Of a stretch of DNA of 26,019 nucleotides, positions 8,395-15,455 are shown piece by piece. Location: assembly GCF_001652265.1 (NCBI RefSeq), contig NZ_LWBS01000443.1, forward strand, positions 1-26,019. The letters run 5' to 3'. This stretch comes from Rhizobium leguminosarum. Lineage in GTDB: Bacteria > Pseudomonadota > Alphaproteobacteria > Rhizobiales > Rhizobiaceae. Numbering within the stretch: the stretch's first letter is position 1; the number at the start of each line of letters is the position of its first letter. The notes beneath the pieces were generated by a model that worked only from the letters and a program-made list of their open reading frames with translations, made no database searches and was not told the origin of the DNA. The position numbers and the translations under genes were made by a program.

Positions 8395-10028
8395 GACCAC
8401 TCCTCGACGCTGAGCGGAGGCAGGTCCGCAAAGTCTTCCTCGTCCTCACGGTATGGCACGGAGCCCGAAGAACGGCCTTCCCATCCCAACGCTCGTGAAC
8501 GTTTCTCCGCGCTCCGCCGCATGCTGCGGGTCTGACGGCTCGCCGTCTCGACGATGCGTCTCTGCCCGTCGATCGTTTTGAAGATCAGGTCCGCGTCGAC
8601 GGAACGCACGCCACGCTGCCGCAATAGGGCCAGTGCCTGCCGATGCTCGCCGAGCGTGATGCGGGGCCAGCCAAGATTTGCAAAGGGAATGGGCCAGGTC
8701 GATCCGTCGGGCGCTTCGACAAACACCGTGGAGATATCTCGGGGATCATATCGAACACATAGCTTACCCGGTCCGCCTGCCAGGGGACTAAGGACGTCAT
8801 CCCAGTACCGCAGACCGAAAAGATGCACGCCGTCCCGTCGGACATGTCGCTCCTCGAATGGCAGAAAGTCGAGAAGGAAACGGTGTTCATCATAGGGTAG
8901 CCGTCGATGATGTGGGCGTGCAGAAGCAGCATCTTGCCAAGCTGTGTTTGGGGCCAGCCGCAGGGCACTGTGGATGTCGGCATGATATCGGCCGACGATC
9001 TGCAGAGCCAGCCAACGCTCCAACTCGTCGAGCGTCATTATGGCGTGCTTCTGCGGATCATAATCTCCCCGGCTGCTGAGATCGCTGGACGTGGATCCCG
9101 GCAGAAGATGCACTGCGCCCATCATCGTTCCGATCAGCCGCTCGATATGGCCACCGTAATGTGGACGAGCGACGGGGCGGTACTGAAGGTCGATTCCGTG
9201 TTCTGCCGCGCCTCGCACAAGTGCTTTGCCATGGAACTCCCGGCCATTGTCCAGATGGATGACATCAGGCAAACCGAAGACGGGCCATTCTGCCTCAATG
9301 TCGCGCGAAGCCAGCCAGCTGTCCTTCGGCAATACCATTTGCTGGATCGCCAAGGCGACGGATGTCGAAGACGGGCTTTCCAGACTGAGAAAAAACCCGG
9401 TCACCATCCGGCTCGCCACATCAATTCCCAGCGTCAGCCACGGTCGCTGAAGGGGCTGCCGGCTCACAGCGTCAACGATGAAGAGGTCGACAAGGGTGTG
9501 ATCTATCTGAACGACCTGGAGCGCATACTGGGCCGAATATTCGCCGACCACCGGCCCGAATAGCTGTTGAGCCGCCCGTGCACCCTCTCGAAACCTCACG
9601 AGCTGCCGTCGATCGCTCTGATCCACCCGCGCTTTGACAGCTTTCCAGGATGGGGGCCGAAGACCATGTTGGTGACAGACCCTGAGAACGTGGTCGTGAA
9701 CAGCGCTGACGGATGGCCGTTCTCGGGCACAATAGATTGCCTCGATGGCAAGCTTGATCGCATCCTCTTGATCGACGGAAAGCCTCCCCCTCCCCTTCTC
9801 TGGGCCAGGGGTCTCGTCGAGCAGCGAACTGGTGACAGGTCTTTTGCGAAATTTGGCGACGAGTTCATAAAACCGAGTGCGCTTCAGACCAAGCTGTCGA
9901 CACGTCGAAGCGACATCTCCCCGAGATATCCGAGTTTTGGCAATTAGAGGCCTGATAGCGGCCTCGCGTGCCACTGCCTTTTGCCAGGCCGTGTCACTCA
10001 CGGCCAGCTTATCCGCTCCGTCCGTCAT
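8391..10028 (-). CDS. tniA: TniA family DDE transposase
   Basis: 545 residues. An N-terminal helix-turn-helix region (about 35-60, GDVASTCRQLGLKRTRFYEL) precedes an rve/integrase-type catalytic core. The DD35E triad is D176 (QIDHT), D260 (HLDNGREF) and E296 (YGGHIERLIG). A Mu-type C-terminal beta-barrel follows (about 425-455, YWDDVLSPLAGG). This is the layout of Tn402/Tn5053 TniA and TnsB. The ATG at 10028 has GAGGAAG 8 bases upstream. The gene lies about 90 bases from the transposon end, and its start overlaps the tail of the tauE frame by 20 bases. Confidence 0.92.
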   Translation of the reverse strand: MTDGADKLAVSDTAWQKAVAREAAIRPLIAKTRISRGDVASTCRQLGLKRTRFYELVAKFRKRPVTSSLLDETPGPEKGRGRLSVDQEDAIKLAIEAIYCARERPSVSAVHDHVLRVCHQHGLRPPSWKAVKARVDQSDRRQLVRFREGARAAQQLFGPVVGEYSAQYALQVVQIDHTLVDLFIVDAVSRQPLQRPWLTLGIDVASRMVTGFFLSLESPSSTSVALAIQQMVLPKDSWLASRDIEAEWPVFGLPDVIHLDNGREFHGKALVRGAAEHGIDLQYRPVARPHYGGHIERLIGTMMGAVHLLPGSTSSDLSSRGDYDPQKHAIMTLDELERWLALQIVGRYHADIHSALRLAPNTAWQDAASARPHHRRLPYDEHRFLLDFLPFEERHVRRDGVHLFGLRYWDDVLSPLAGGPGKLCVRYDPRDISTVFVEAPDGSTWPIPFANLGWPRITLGEHRQALALLRQRGVRSVDADLIFKTIDGQRRIVETASRQTRSMRRSAEKRSRALGWEGRSSGSVPYREDEEDFADLPPLSVEEWS

Positions 10029-10929
10029 CGAAAGCTTCCTCGTTCCTGACTAAGGCGCGAAGGGAATTCCCGGTTCGATAATTATGGTGATCTTCGATCG
10101 TTACAGATCGAAGACAGAAGGTTCCCTTATGCCGCCAGACCTTCACGGCCGAGAGCAGGAGTATGACCGCTAGAAGCGGTAGCAGCACGTAGCTGGGAAT
10201 GATGCCCAGCAGTTGCCCGCCGACGAACGTGCCGACGATCGAGCCCGCGGCCATCAGGAGCACAAAGGTCCCATTGCGTCGGATGGTCGAGAAACTCTGG
10301 TCCTGACTGTAGCGTGCGAACCCAACCAGCATAGTCGGCAGGCTCACCGCAAGCGACAGGCTGCCAGCCAGCTTGATATCAGCGCCGAATAGGAGAACTA
10401 GCGTCGGGATCAGTAGCTCGCCGCCGGCGACGCCCAAGAGGGCCGCTACAATTCCGATAATGAAGCCGGCAACGATACCCGCCACGATCTGTAGAGTGCC
10501 AGTGACCAGCGGCTGGCCGGCCGAGGCCTCGTGGCCAATCATCAACACGACGGCAATTGCGACCAGCATGATCGCAATTACGTGGTACAGAGTTTCTGAG
10601 CGCAGGCGAGTAGCCCACCCCGCCCCGAACCAGGCGCCAACCAGGCTGCCGGCGAGCAGATTGACGATGATCGGCCAGTGCGCCAACACTTCGGAGAAGG
10701 GTACGGCGGCCGCGCGAAACGGCAGTGCCGTCGCGACGACAACCAGACTCATGGTCTTGTTGAGGATTACCGCTTCGAGGCCTGGAAAGCCGAACAGGCT
10801 GATCAACAGAGGCAGGCGGAATTCCGCTCCGCCGAGACCGATCAGGCCGCCGAGCGCGCCGATGACCGCCCCGCCCAGGAAGGCAGTGGGCTTGCTGCGC
10901 GTAAGTGTCGTGTTGGCAGGGCCGGCCAT
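10009..10929 (-). CDS. TSUP family (TauE/SafE-like) membrane permease with transposon-encoded tail
   Basis: 306 residues, with about eight hydrophobic segments and the glycine-rich pattern of the TauE/SafE/DUF81 family near the N-terminus (GALGGLIGLGGAEFRLP) and repeated in the second half (IGIVAALLGVAGGELLIP). Such proteins export sulfite or sulfur-containing organic anions; the substrate here is unknown. Host sequence ends near residue 271, after VKVWRHKGTF. The last 35 residues, starting at Cys272, are encoded inside the transposon end, replacing probably only the short native tail. The ATG at 10929 has AGGA upstream. The gene is divergent from the HIT remnant with a 41-base gap. Confidence 0.85.
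   Translation of the reverse strand: MAGPANTTLTRSKPTAFLGGAVIGALGGLIGLGGAEFRLPLLISLFGFPGLEAVILNKTMSLVVVATALPFRAAAVPFSEVLAHWPIIVNLLAGSLVGAWFGAGWATRLRSETLYHVIAIMLVAIAVVLMIGHEASAGQPLVTGTLQIVAGIVAGFIIGIVAALLGVAGGELLIPTLVLLFGADIKLAGSLSLAVSLPTMLVGFARYSQDQSFSTIRRNGTFVLLMAAGSIVGTFVGGQLLGIIPSYVLLPLLAVILLLSAVKVWRHKGTFCLRSVTIEDHHNYRTGNSLRALVRNEEAFDDGRSG
10091..10116 (-). repeat. tniA-side transposon end with internal 9-bp inverted repeat
   Basis: Read on the minus strand the end begins TGTC at 10116. Just inside lie TCTTCGATC and GATCGAAGA (plus-strand positions 10091-10099 and 10106-10114) around a 6-base spacer. TGT-led ends are the rule for Tn402/Tn7-type elements. The boundary is supported because the permease reading frame loses its family character at exactly this base. 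Confidence 0.65.
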
Positions 10930-10970
10930 GGTCGATATATTCCTTTAAATATTCCGATTGAGTTGGACTT

Positions 10971-11334
10971 ATGCTGACAAACCAAGCGAGCTGCAAGTGG
11001 TGCGACCATGATGGCGAGACCCTAGCCTCCAACGCTTCTCACTACATGGTGGACAAGCCGCATCCGACTCATCCGGCCGTGCTGGTGGTGTCGCGGCGCC
11101 ACGTTGAAAGCCCGTTTGAGATGACGCCGAACGAATGGCAAGACCTTGGCGACATGCTCGAAAACGCCCGCACATGGCTCGCAAAGTTTTAGCCGGACGG
11201 CTTCACAGTAGGCTGGAATGTTGGCGCAGCTGGCGGACAGCATGTCTTCCATGCGCATATCCATGTCATTTGCTTGCCGCTTCGCCGGCGAACCGCACGC
11301 GGAGCGAGGGCTGCGCGACTTCGTTCTGAGATGA
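10971..11334 (+). pseudogene. HIT-family (histidine triad) protein, broken by a nonsense codon and a frameshift
   Basis: The frame from ATG 10971 reads a HIT protein (CKWCDHDGE, HYMVDKPHPTHPAVLVVSRRH) until TAG at 11190-11192. The same frame continues beyond the TAG with PDGFTVGWNVGAAGGQHVFH and the HAHIHVI histidine triad, so the stop probably replaced a CAG glutamine codon. At 11270-11277 TTGC is tandemly repeated. Removing one copy restores the frame into RFAGEPHAERGLRDFVLR and a stop at 11332-11334. HIT proteins are nucleotide hydrolases or transferases. The active-site motif survives but no single frame makes the whole protein. Confidence 0.82.
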
Positions 11335-11685
11335 CGCTTCAAATCCGCTGAACATGGCAAAATCCGCCGATCCTCGCTCGTTCTAAATCGTAAAAAAACA
11401 GTTAATTGTAGTCCGTTGATCCTCGAAGACTGACACAGCAAGAATCGCAGCAAATCACGGCCGACACGGCCACCGAAACCCGCCATTTGGAGCGTCCGTG
11501 CTCAAGCCCAAGACATCACTGACCGCCGTCGAGCGGCGCGCCGAAGAGCTCGACACGATCGCCGCCCTGAGGGTAATACGGCAATGCAGAACATTGAAGT
11601 CTCGCGCTTGCACCGCGCAAATCTCGGCCTGCAAAGGATAGTCCGGGCGAACCCGACCTATCCAACCATTCACGTGCAGTCAGAC
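11335..11685. other. Region with little coding content
   Basis: About 350 bases between the HIT remnant and the cold-shock gene. Apart from the possible integrase scrap at 11498-11569, nothing is supported. Open frames on the minus strand here show no domain or ribosome-binding site. Confidence 0.45.
11498..11569 (+). pseudogene. Possible N-terminal scrap of a tyrosine-type integrase
   Basis: A frame starting at GTG 11498 reads LKPKTSLTAVERRAEELDTI then AAL. This resembles the N-terminal segment of rhizobial plasmid phage-type integrases as I remember it. The resemblance stops at about 11569 and the frame then runs through unrelated sequence to a stop. The identification rests on about 24 residues and is tentative. 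Confidence 0.3.
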
Positions 11686-11892
11686 TCAGGCCTGCAGGTT
11701 GTCCGCAGACATCTTGCCGGACTTGCGATCCTTTACCAGCTCATAGGTAATTTTCTGGCCGTCGTTGAGGCCGCGCATGCCGGCCCGCTCCACTGCAGAA
11801 ATATGGACGAACACATCGGCGCTGCCGTCGTCCGGTTGGATGAACCCGAAGCCCTTCGTTGCGTTGAACCACTTTACCGTACCGGTCACCAT
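11686..11892 (-). CDS. Cold-shock protein (CspA family)
   Basis: 68 residues forming a single cold-shock domain. [20 protein letters not shown] contains the RNP1 motif KGFGFI, and VFVHIS is RNP2. Such proteins bind single-stranded RNA and DNA and melt RNA structure. The ATG at 11892 has AAGGAAG upstream with good spacing. The gene lies 155 bases downstream of the NYN-domain gene on the same strand and has its own leader, so it may be transcribed separately. Plasmid-borne csp genes are common in rhizobia; a specific role here is not evident. Confidence 0.93.
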   Translation of the reverse strand: MVTGTVKWFNATKGFGFIQPDDGSADVFVHISAVERAGMRGLNDGQKITYELVKDRKSGKMSADNLQA

Positions 11893-12047
11893 GACGTCTT
11901 CCTTTGATCAATCGCATTGCCGAAGCGTGCTCGGCTGACGGTTTTCTTTGTGGCAGCACTGATAGGCGCTTCTTGCCGCGGGGGAAAGCCCATACTCACC
12001 GTCGAGGTGTCCCGGTACTCCCTCGCTCTATCGCCTCGACGATGGCG

Positions 12048-12782
12048 CTACTTGTTGCCTCGTTGTTTCACCCGGATGCTGATCGGACCGCCCTCGGCCT
12101 GGCGAATCTCGAACTGGTTCGTCTTGCGGATAAGATCGCTGAGTTTTCGAAAGCCGAATGTACGCGGGTCGAAATCCGGCGCGAGATTCAACAACTGCTT
12201 GCCGACAGTGCCCAGGTTGACCCAGCCGTCATCGCTATCCTCCTGGGACAGTACCTTCTTGATCAGCGGCACGGCCGATGTTGCCGGCTGCAGCGGCTTG
12301 TCGGTGGATGCAGTATTCTGCTCGTCCTTGATCGCGCCAGGAAGCAGGTTTTCGGTATAGACGAACCGCCGGCAGGCTTGGCGAAAACTTTCCGGTGTCT
12401 TCTGCTCGCCGAAGCCGAATGCATCGACACCCTCCTCACGGATCCGGGCGGCAAGCCGCGTGAAATCGCTGTCCGAGGACACTAGGCAGAAGCCGTCGAA
12501 CCGACCGCTGTGCAGCAAATCCATTGCATCGATGACCAAAGTGATATCGGAAGCATTCTTTCCCGTCGTATACGCAAATTGCTGCTGCGGGATAATCGCG
12601 TGCTTTATGAGCACGTCCGCCCAACCCTTGGAGCGCGTGCCGGAAAAATCACCGTAGATGCGACGCACGCTCGCCTCCCCGATTTTGGCTACCTCTTCGA
12701 AAAGCCCGTCGGCGATTTTAGCGGATGTATTGTCCGCATCAATCAGAACAGCTAGGCGCGGAGATCGAGTTTCAGGCGGCAT
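12048..12782 (-). CDS. NYN domain protein with C-terminal LOTUS/OST-HTH domain (LabA/DUF88-like)
   Basis: 244 residues. Residues 8-150 are a NYN domain, a PIN-like nuclease fold: LAVLIDADNTS supplies the first acidic site, GKNASDITLVIDAMDLL the second, and CLVSSDSDFTRLA the third. After a linker, residues about 170-240 match a LOTUS/OST-HTH module (GWVNLGTVGKQLLNL, FDPRTFGFRKLSDLI), which binds RNA. The combination suggests an RNA-processing or RNA-decay enzyme. The ATG at 12782 has GAGGAAG upstream. It lies downstream of repC and next to a cold-shock gene, so two RNA-acting proteins are adjacent. Its role on the plasmid is unknown. Confidence 0.88.
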   Translation of the reverse strand: MPPETRSPRLAVLIDADNTSAKIADGLFEEVAKIGEASVRRIYGDFSGTRSKGWADVLIKHAIIPQQQFAYTTGKNASDITLVIDAMDLLHSGRFDGFCLVSSDSDFTRLAARIREEGVDAFGFGEQKTPESFRQACRRFVYTENLLPGAIKDEQNTASTDKPLQPATSAVPLIKKVLSQEDSDDGWVNLGTVGKQLLNLAPDFDPRTFGFRKLSDLIRKTNQFEIRQAEGGPISIRVKQRGNK

Positions 12783-12956
12783 TGCTCTTCCTCATATTTG
12801 GAACGGGCGCCAAGGCCAACAGAGCACGGCTCGGCCCAGGCAAGGAACTTCATTAACTTGCCCATCGGACCGAGCGAAAACCTGCCTTGTCGGATGATGT
12901 CAGTAGCCGCCAGCCGAGTTGATCTACCCTTCCCCGCTCCAGCATCCGCCGATCCC

Positions 12957-12982
12957 AAAACCCTGACAGCTGTCAGGGTTTT
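12957..12982. promoter_or_regulatory. parS: Candidate parS site downstream of repC
   Basis: A perfect 26-bp palindrome with core CCTGACAGCTGTCAGG sits about 30 bases downstream of the repC stop. The inner 24 bp occur again at the repB stop codon (14403-14426). repABC plasmids place RepB-binding palindromic parS sites within or next to the cassette. The core differs from the often cited GTTNNNNGCNNNNAAC consensus. The T-run after the palindrome could also let it act as the repC terminator. Confidence 0.72.
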
Positions 12983-13012
12983 GACCAGCCGACCATAAGC
13001 CTAGGCAACCAA

Positions 13013-14227
13013 CTATCCCGTCCTGCGATTGCTATCGCCATTGACCCGAAGCAGCGCCATAAGAGCCGGCCCAAGTGAAAATTCGCCACGTGCTGCCTTG
13101 CGTGTCAGGTCTCGCAGATATCCTCCCGGCGAATTGATATGCCTAATTCGCTCAAGGATACAGGCGATCGCCGCGGCCGCATTCTCCGGCCCCATCACCT
13201 CGCAGGCCTCCTGATAGGCCGACGGGCTGACGCCAAGCATTGACCGAACGACCACCGCTGCACCCATCATTTCGCGCCAACTTCCGATCGCACCGCCCGG
13301 GCCATATATCGCGATCTCGGGGCAAGCCCGCATCACCATGCCAAGCGGAAAATTCCGGACTGGCTCCCGCTTCGGCCGATCATCGTCCACCGCCTTTGCG
13401 CCCTGCTCATTTCTGGAGCTAGGTTCAAGTTCATTGATGTATTCGGTGTTTGAATTCTGTATGTGGCACTCATTCTGGTCACCATTGGTGCTATTATTTT
13501 CGTCTTTTTGCTGCATTTCCAGGATGTTGATGACCTCCTGCAGCAGGAGCTCCATCTCGTCCAAGATTGAATTCACATCACTGAGCGTCGGAGAGCGCGG
13601 AATCCTGCCCACGAGACCGATGTAAATCGCTTCGATGTTTTCCCAGTTGCCTGACGCACCTTCCTCGATCGCGGCAGAAATGAGCTTTCGAACGTTGCGC
13701 CGGCATATCGTCAAATCTTCCTTCGCCCGGCGGAGGGCAAAGCGATCGGAAACGACCTGTTGCGCCATCATGGCAAGCTCATCTGTTCGCATGAGCAACG
13801 GTGACAGATCAAAGCCGAATGCGCTATCGATCGCACCCGCCTTGTCCTTCCGGGCGTAGCGCTTTCCATTCGCGCTGTCCTTCCGCACGATCAGTCCTGC
13901 CTCAACGAGAAGGGCCAGATGTCTGCGAAGGGTAGCGCCGGCGATACCGTGCGCCCGAAGTGTCAATTGTGTGTTGGACGGAAAAACGATGAGCTGCGCA
14001 TCCTGGCGCAATTCGTTGTCTGGATGAAAGCTCAGGAGCGCGTCAAGGACGGCCAGGCTGCGATCCTGCAGCCCAAGCAGCTCCCTTGCTTCGGATGCGT
14101 CCCGAAAGACTTTCCATTTGTCCGCTGTCTTGCCCGGCTTGATCTTACTCGTCTCGATTTGCCGCTTCACCAGGGCAAGCGTCACCGGCCGCCGCCCAAA
14201 GGGCGTCGTCACACTTCCAATCTGCAT
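13013..14227 (-). CDS. repC: RepC, plasmid replication initiator
   Basis: 404 residues from ATG 14227. The start MQIGSVTTPFGRRPVTLALV is the standard RepC N-terminus, and GAAGGTG lies upstream at good spacing; TTG 14242 is in frame but not needed. The N-terminal half contains a winged-helix DNA-binding region (LRAHGIAGATLRRHLALLVE). An asparagine- and glutamate-rich linker at about 232-270 joins the C-terminal domain, which has SPGGYLRDLTRKAARGEFSL. RepC binds the origin, which lies within its own coding sequence in this plasmid class, and is rate-limiting for replication. A counter-transcribed RNA upstream likely represses it. Confidence 0.95.
   Translation of the reverse strand: MQIGSVTTPFGRRPVTLALVKRQIETSKIKPGKTADKWKVFRDASEARELLGLQDRSLAVLDALLSFHPDNELRQDAQLIVFPSNTQLTLRAHGIAGATLRRHLALLVEAGLIVRKDSANGKRYARKDKAGAIDSAFGFDLSPLLMRTDELAMMAQQVVSDRFALRRAKEDLTICRRNVRKLISAAIEEGASGNWENIEAIYIGLVGRIPRSPTLSDVNSILDEMELLLQEVINILEMQQKDENNSTNGDQNECHIQNSNTEYINELEPSSRNEQGAKAVDDDRPKREPVRNFPLGMVMRACPEIAIYGPGGAIGSWREMMGAAVVVRSMLGVSPSAYQEACEVMGPENAAAAIACILERIRHINSPGGYLRDLTRKAARGEFSLGPALMALLRVNGDSNRRTG
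13411..13530. other. oriV: AT-rich stretch inside repC, candidate oriV
   Basis: This part of repC is clearly richer in A and T than the surrounding GC-rich DNA, for example the run gctattattttcgtcttttt at about 13491-13510. It encodes the N/Q/E-rich linker of RepC. In studied repABC plasmids the replication origin lies in the AT-rich middle of repC. The position fits; the exact limits are my estimate. Confidence 0.5.
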
Positions 14228-14287
14228 TTTCTTCACCTTCAAAAAGGCAAAAGAAACCTGCTCACCAAATTACGGTGCCAAAGACTC

Positions 14288-14316
14288 TTGACTGGGATTC
14301 GGGGAAATGCGATTCT
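14288..14316 (+). promoter_or_regulatory. ctRNA promoter
   Basis: TTGACT and GATTCT hexamers are separated by 17 bases and read away from repC. The -35 box matches the consensus TTGACA at five of six positions. It is the only promoter-like pair I noticed in the repB-repC gap, and it sits just before a terminator-bounded short RNA. Confidence 0.6.
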
Positions 14317-14322
14317 CTTGTT

Positions 14323-14373
14323 GTCACACATTGAGAGAGGCTTCCACGACGGCAACGTTTGGGGGGCCTTTTT
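14323..14373 (+). ncRNA. incA: Counter-transcribed incompatibility RNA (repABC ctRNA)
   Basis: The RNA lies between repB and repC on the strand opposite to them. A sigma70-type promoter is visible: TTGACT (14288-14293), a 17-base spacer, then GATTCT (14311-14316), giving a start at about 14323. The RNA ends in a stem, AGGCTTCC (14338-14345) pairing with GGGGGCCT (14362-14369), followed by a T run. The predicted length of about 50 nt matches known repABC ctRNAs. These bind the repB-repC leader and lower RepC synthesis, setting copy number and incompatibility. The start base and the symbol follow usage in other repABC plasmids. Confidence 0.75.
14338..14373 (+). terminator. Intrinsic terminator of the ctRNA
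   Basis: An 8-bp stem with two G-U pairs (14338-14345 with 14362-14369) and a 16-base loop is followed by TTTTTCTTTT. The stem-loop probably doubles as the antisense contact region. Confidence 0.65.
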
Positions 14374-14402
14374 CTTTTGCAGTTCGTCCTTTTTTTATCT
14401 CC

Positions 14403-14426
14403 AAACCCTGACAGCTGTCAGGGTTT
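14403..14426. promoter_or_regulatory. parS: Candidate parS site at the repB stop codon
   Basis: A perfect 24-bp palindrome with core CCTGACAGCTGTCAGG contains the repB TGA stop (14420-14418) and extends into the repB-repC gap. An identical 24-bp copy is found just beyond repC at 12957-12982. Paired long palindromes around repC are best explained as RepB-binding centromere sites. Confidence 0.72.
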
Positions 14427-15455
14427 CTCGTCTTCTCGCAGGCGGACAAAGCGCTCCGTTAGCGCTGGGAGCTCCGCCTCAACAAACTTCAAAAAGTCGA
14501 CCCCGAGTGAACCCTCAGCCGAAATTCGAACCTCTTTCGAGGATATCAACAGGGCGCCAAGCTTCGTTCCGCTCTTGTCTGTAATCGGGCTTGGCTCTCT
14601 CCGGCCAGTCGATGCTGGCTTGATGGCATTCAATGCACGCTGAAACCTTTGATCAGAGGTCTCGGCCGTCTCGCCCTTCCTAACCAGTACCGTCCGCAGT
14701 GCATCGAGCGCTCCCGCGTCGCCCGCAACCGTCTTGGCAAGATCGAGCCATCGTGGCCGCCCGATCTTTGGCGCCCGCCCAATGGCCTCAATGATGTCCG
14801 CGGGAATGATCCTGTAGACATTCCGCATCCGAGCCAGTTCGGCGTCCTCGATCGAAAGCGCAGCGTAGATGTGCCGAGGCTTGATCCCCGCATCATCCAT
14901 TCGGGAGGCAAACAGCGCGCGCTCGATCCAGGTGAGGTCTTGGCGACCCGCGTTTTCGATGCCTTGTGCAAGAACTAGGTCGAGGTCGGAAATCTCGACT
15001 TCGAGAGCGCGAACAGGCCTATCAAGCTGCCTAGCGGCGAGCCAGCGTCGATGACCGTAGACGATCTGATAGCGACCTGGGGACGAGGGGTGTTTGCGGA
15101 CCTGGACGGGAACCTGTTGCCCCTCAGTCTCGATCGACCGTTTGAACGCCTCGAAGCTCGTTGCGTCATCGTCCGGCAGTCTGTCCGGATAAGGGGAAGG
15201 GTCGATGAGCGACGGATCCAACTCGCGAACCGAACCACCGCCCGACTCCACGATAGCCTTCAAGCGATCCCGCTCTGTTCGAATGTCGTCGATTGCTCGG
15301 TGAGCAGCACCGATCACACCTGCTCCGACACGATTTCCGGGAACCGGGGCAGGGGCCTGCGACGGCTGCTGTTGATCCGCAGCCTGATCGCTTTCCAGCT
15401 CTGCGGAAAGCAACCCGAAGCTGGCGACAATCGACTTGCGAGGGGATTTGCTCAT
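14418..15455 (-). CDS. repB: RepB, ParB-type centromere-binding protein
   Basis: 345 residues. The N-terminal arm starts MSKSPRKSIVASFG, typical of RepB. The ParB/Srx nucleotide-binding region includes YGHRRWLAARQL (about 130-142). A helix-turn-helix follows in the stretch LTWIERALFASRMDDAGIKP to HIYAALSIEDAEL. The C-terminal part is the dimerisation region. RepB binds parS and works with RepA to segregate plasmid copies. Its ATG overlaps the repA stop (ATGA), so translation is coupled, and GGGGGCGGA precedes it. The stop codon is embedded in a parS-like palindrome. Confidence 0.95.
   Translation of the reverse strand: MSKSPRKSIVASFGLLSAELESDQAADQQQPSQAPAPVPGNRVGAGVIGAAHRAIDDIRTERDRLKAIVESGGGSVRELDPSLIDPSPYPDRLPDDDATSFEAFKRSIETEGQQVPVQVRKHPSSPGRYQIVYGHRRWLAARQLDRPVRALEVEISDLDLVLAQGIENAGRQDLTWIERALFASRMDDAGIKPRHIYAALSIEDAELARMRNVYRIIPADIIEAIGRAPKIGRPRWLDLAKTVAGDAGALDALRTVLVRKGETAETSDQRFQRALNAIKPASTGRREPSPITDKSGTKLGALLISSKEVRISAEGSLGVDFLKFVEAELPALTERFVRLREDEKP

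Larger units (their letters stand above)
5065..10116. mobile_element. Tn402/Tn5053-like transposon, tniABQ plus serine recombinase
   Basis: The unit carries tniA, tniB and tniQ on the minus strand with start-stop overlaps and a convergent serine recombinase. The tniA-side end is well placed: TGTC at 10116-10113 on the minus strand starts where the homology of the TauE-like permease stops. The other end is a guess at TGTC 5065-5068, chosen because it mirrors the palindrome-near-end layout. The expected 5-bp target duplication is not found there (aacga on the left, gaagg on the right). The element may extend further left and carry the DUF1612 and ATPase genes as cargo. Canonical Tn402 relatives place the resolvase beyond tniQ, as here. 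Confidence 0.6.

Noticed and set aside
11655..11690. Terminator after the cold-shock gene
   Set aside because: Small dyads such as CAGGCCTG are present, but there is no T-run and no stable stem.
11904..12485. 193-codon plus-strand frame opposite the NYN gene
   Set aside because: It mirrors the NYN coding sequence; the minus-strand frame has the acidic nuclease motifs.
12752..12958. 68-codon minus-strand frame between repC and the NYN gene
   Set aside because: It overlaps the NYN start and its ribosome-binding site and shows no family features. It is best seen as a leader shadow.
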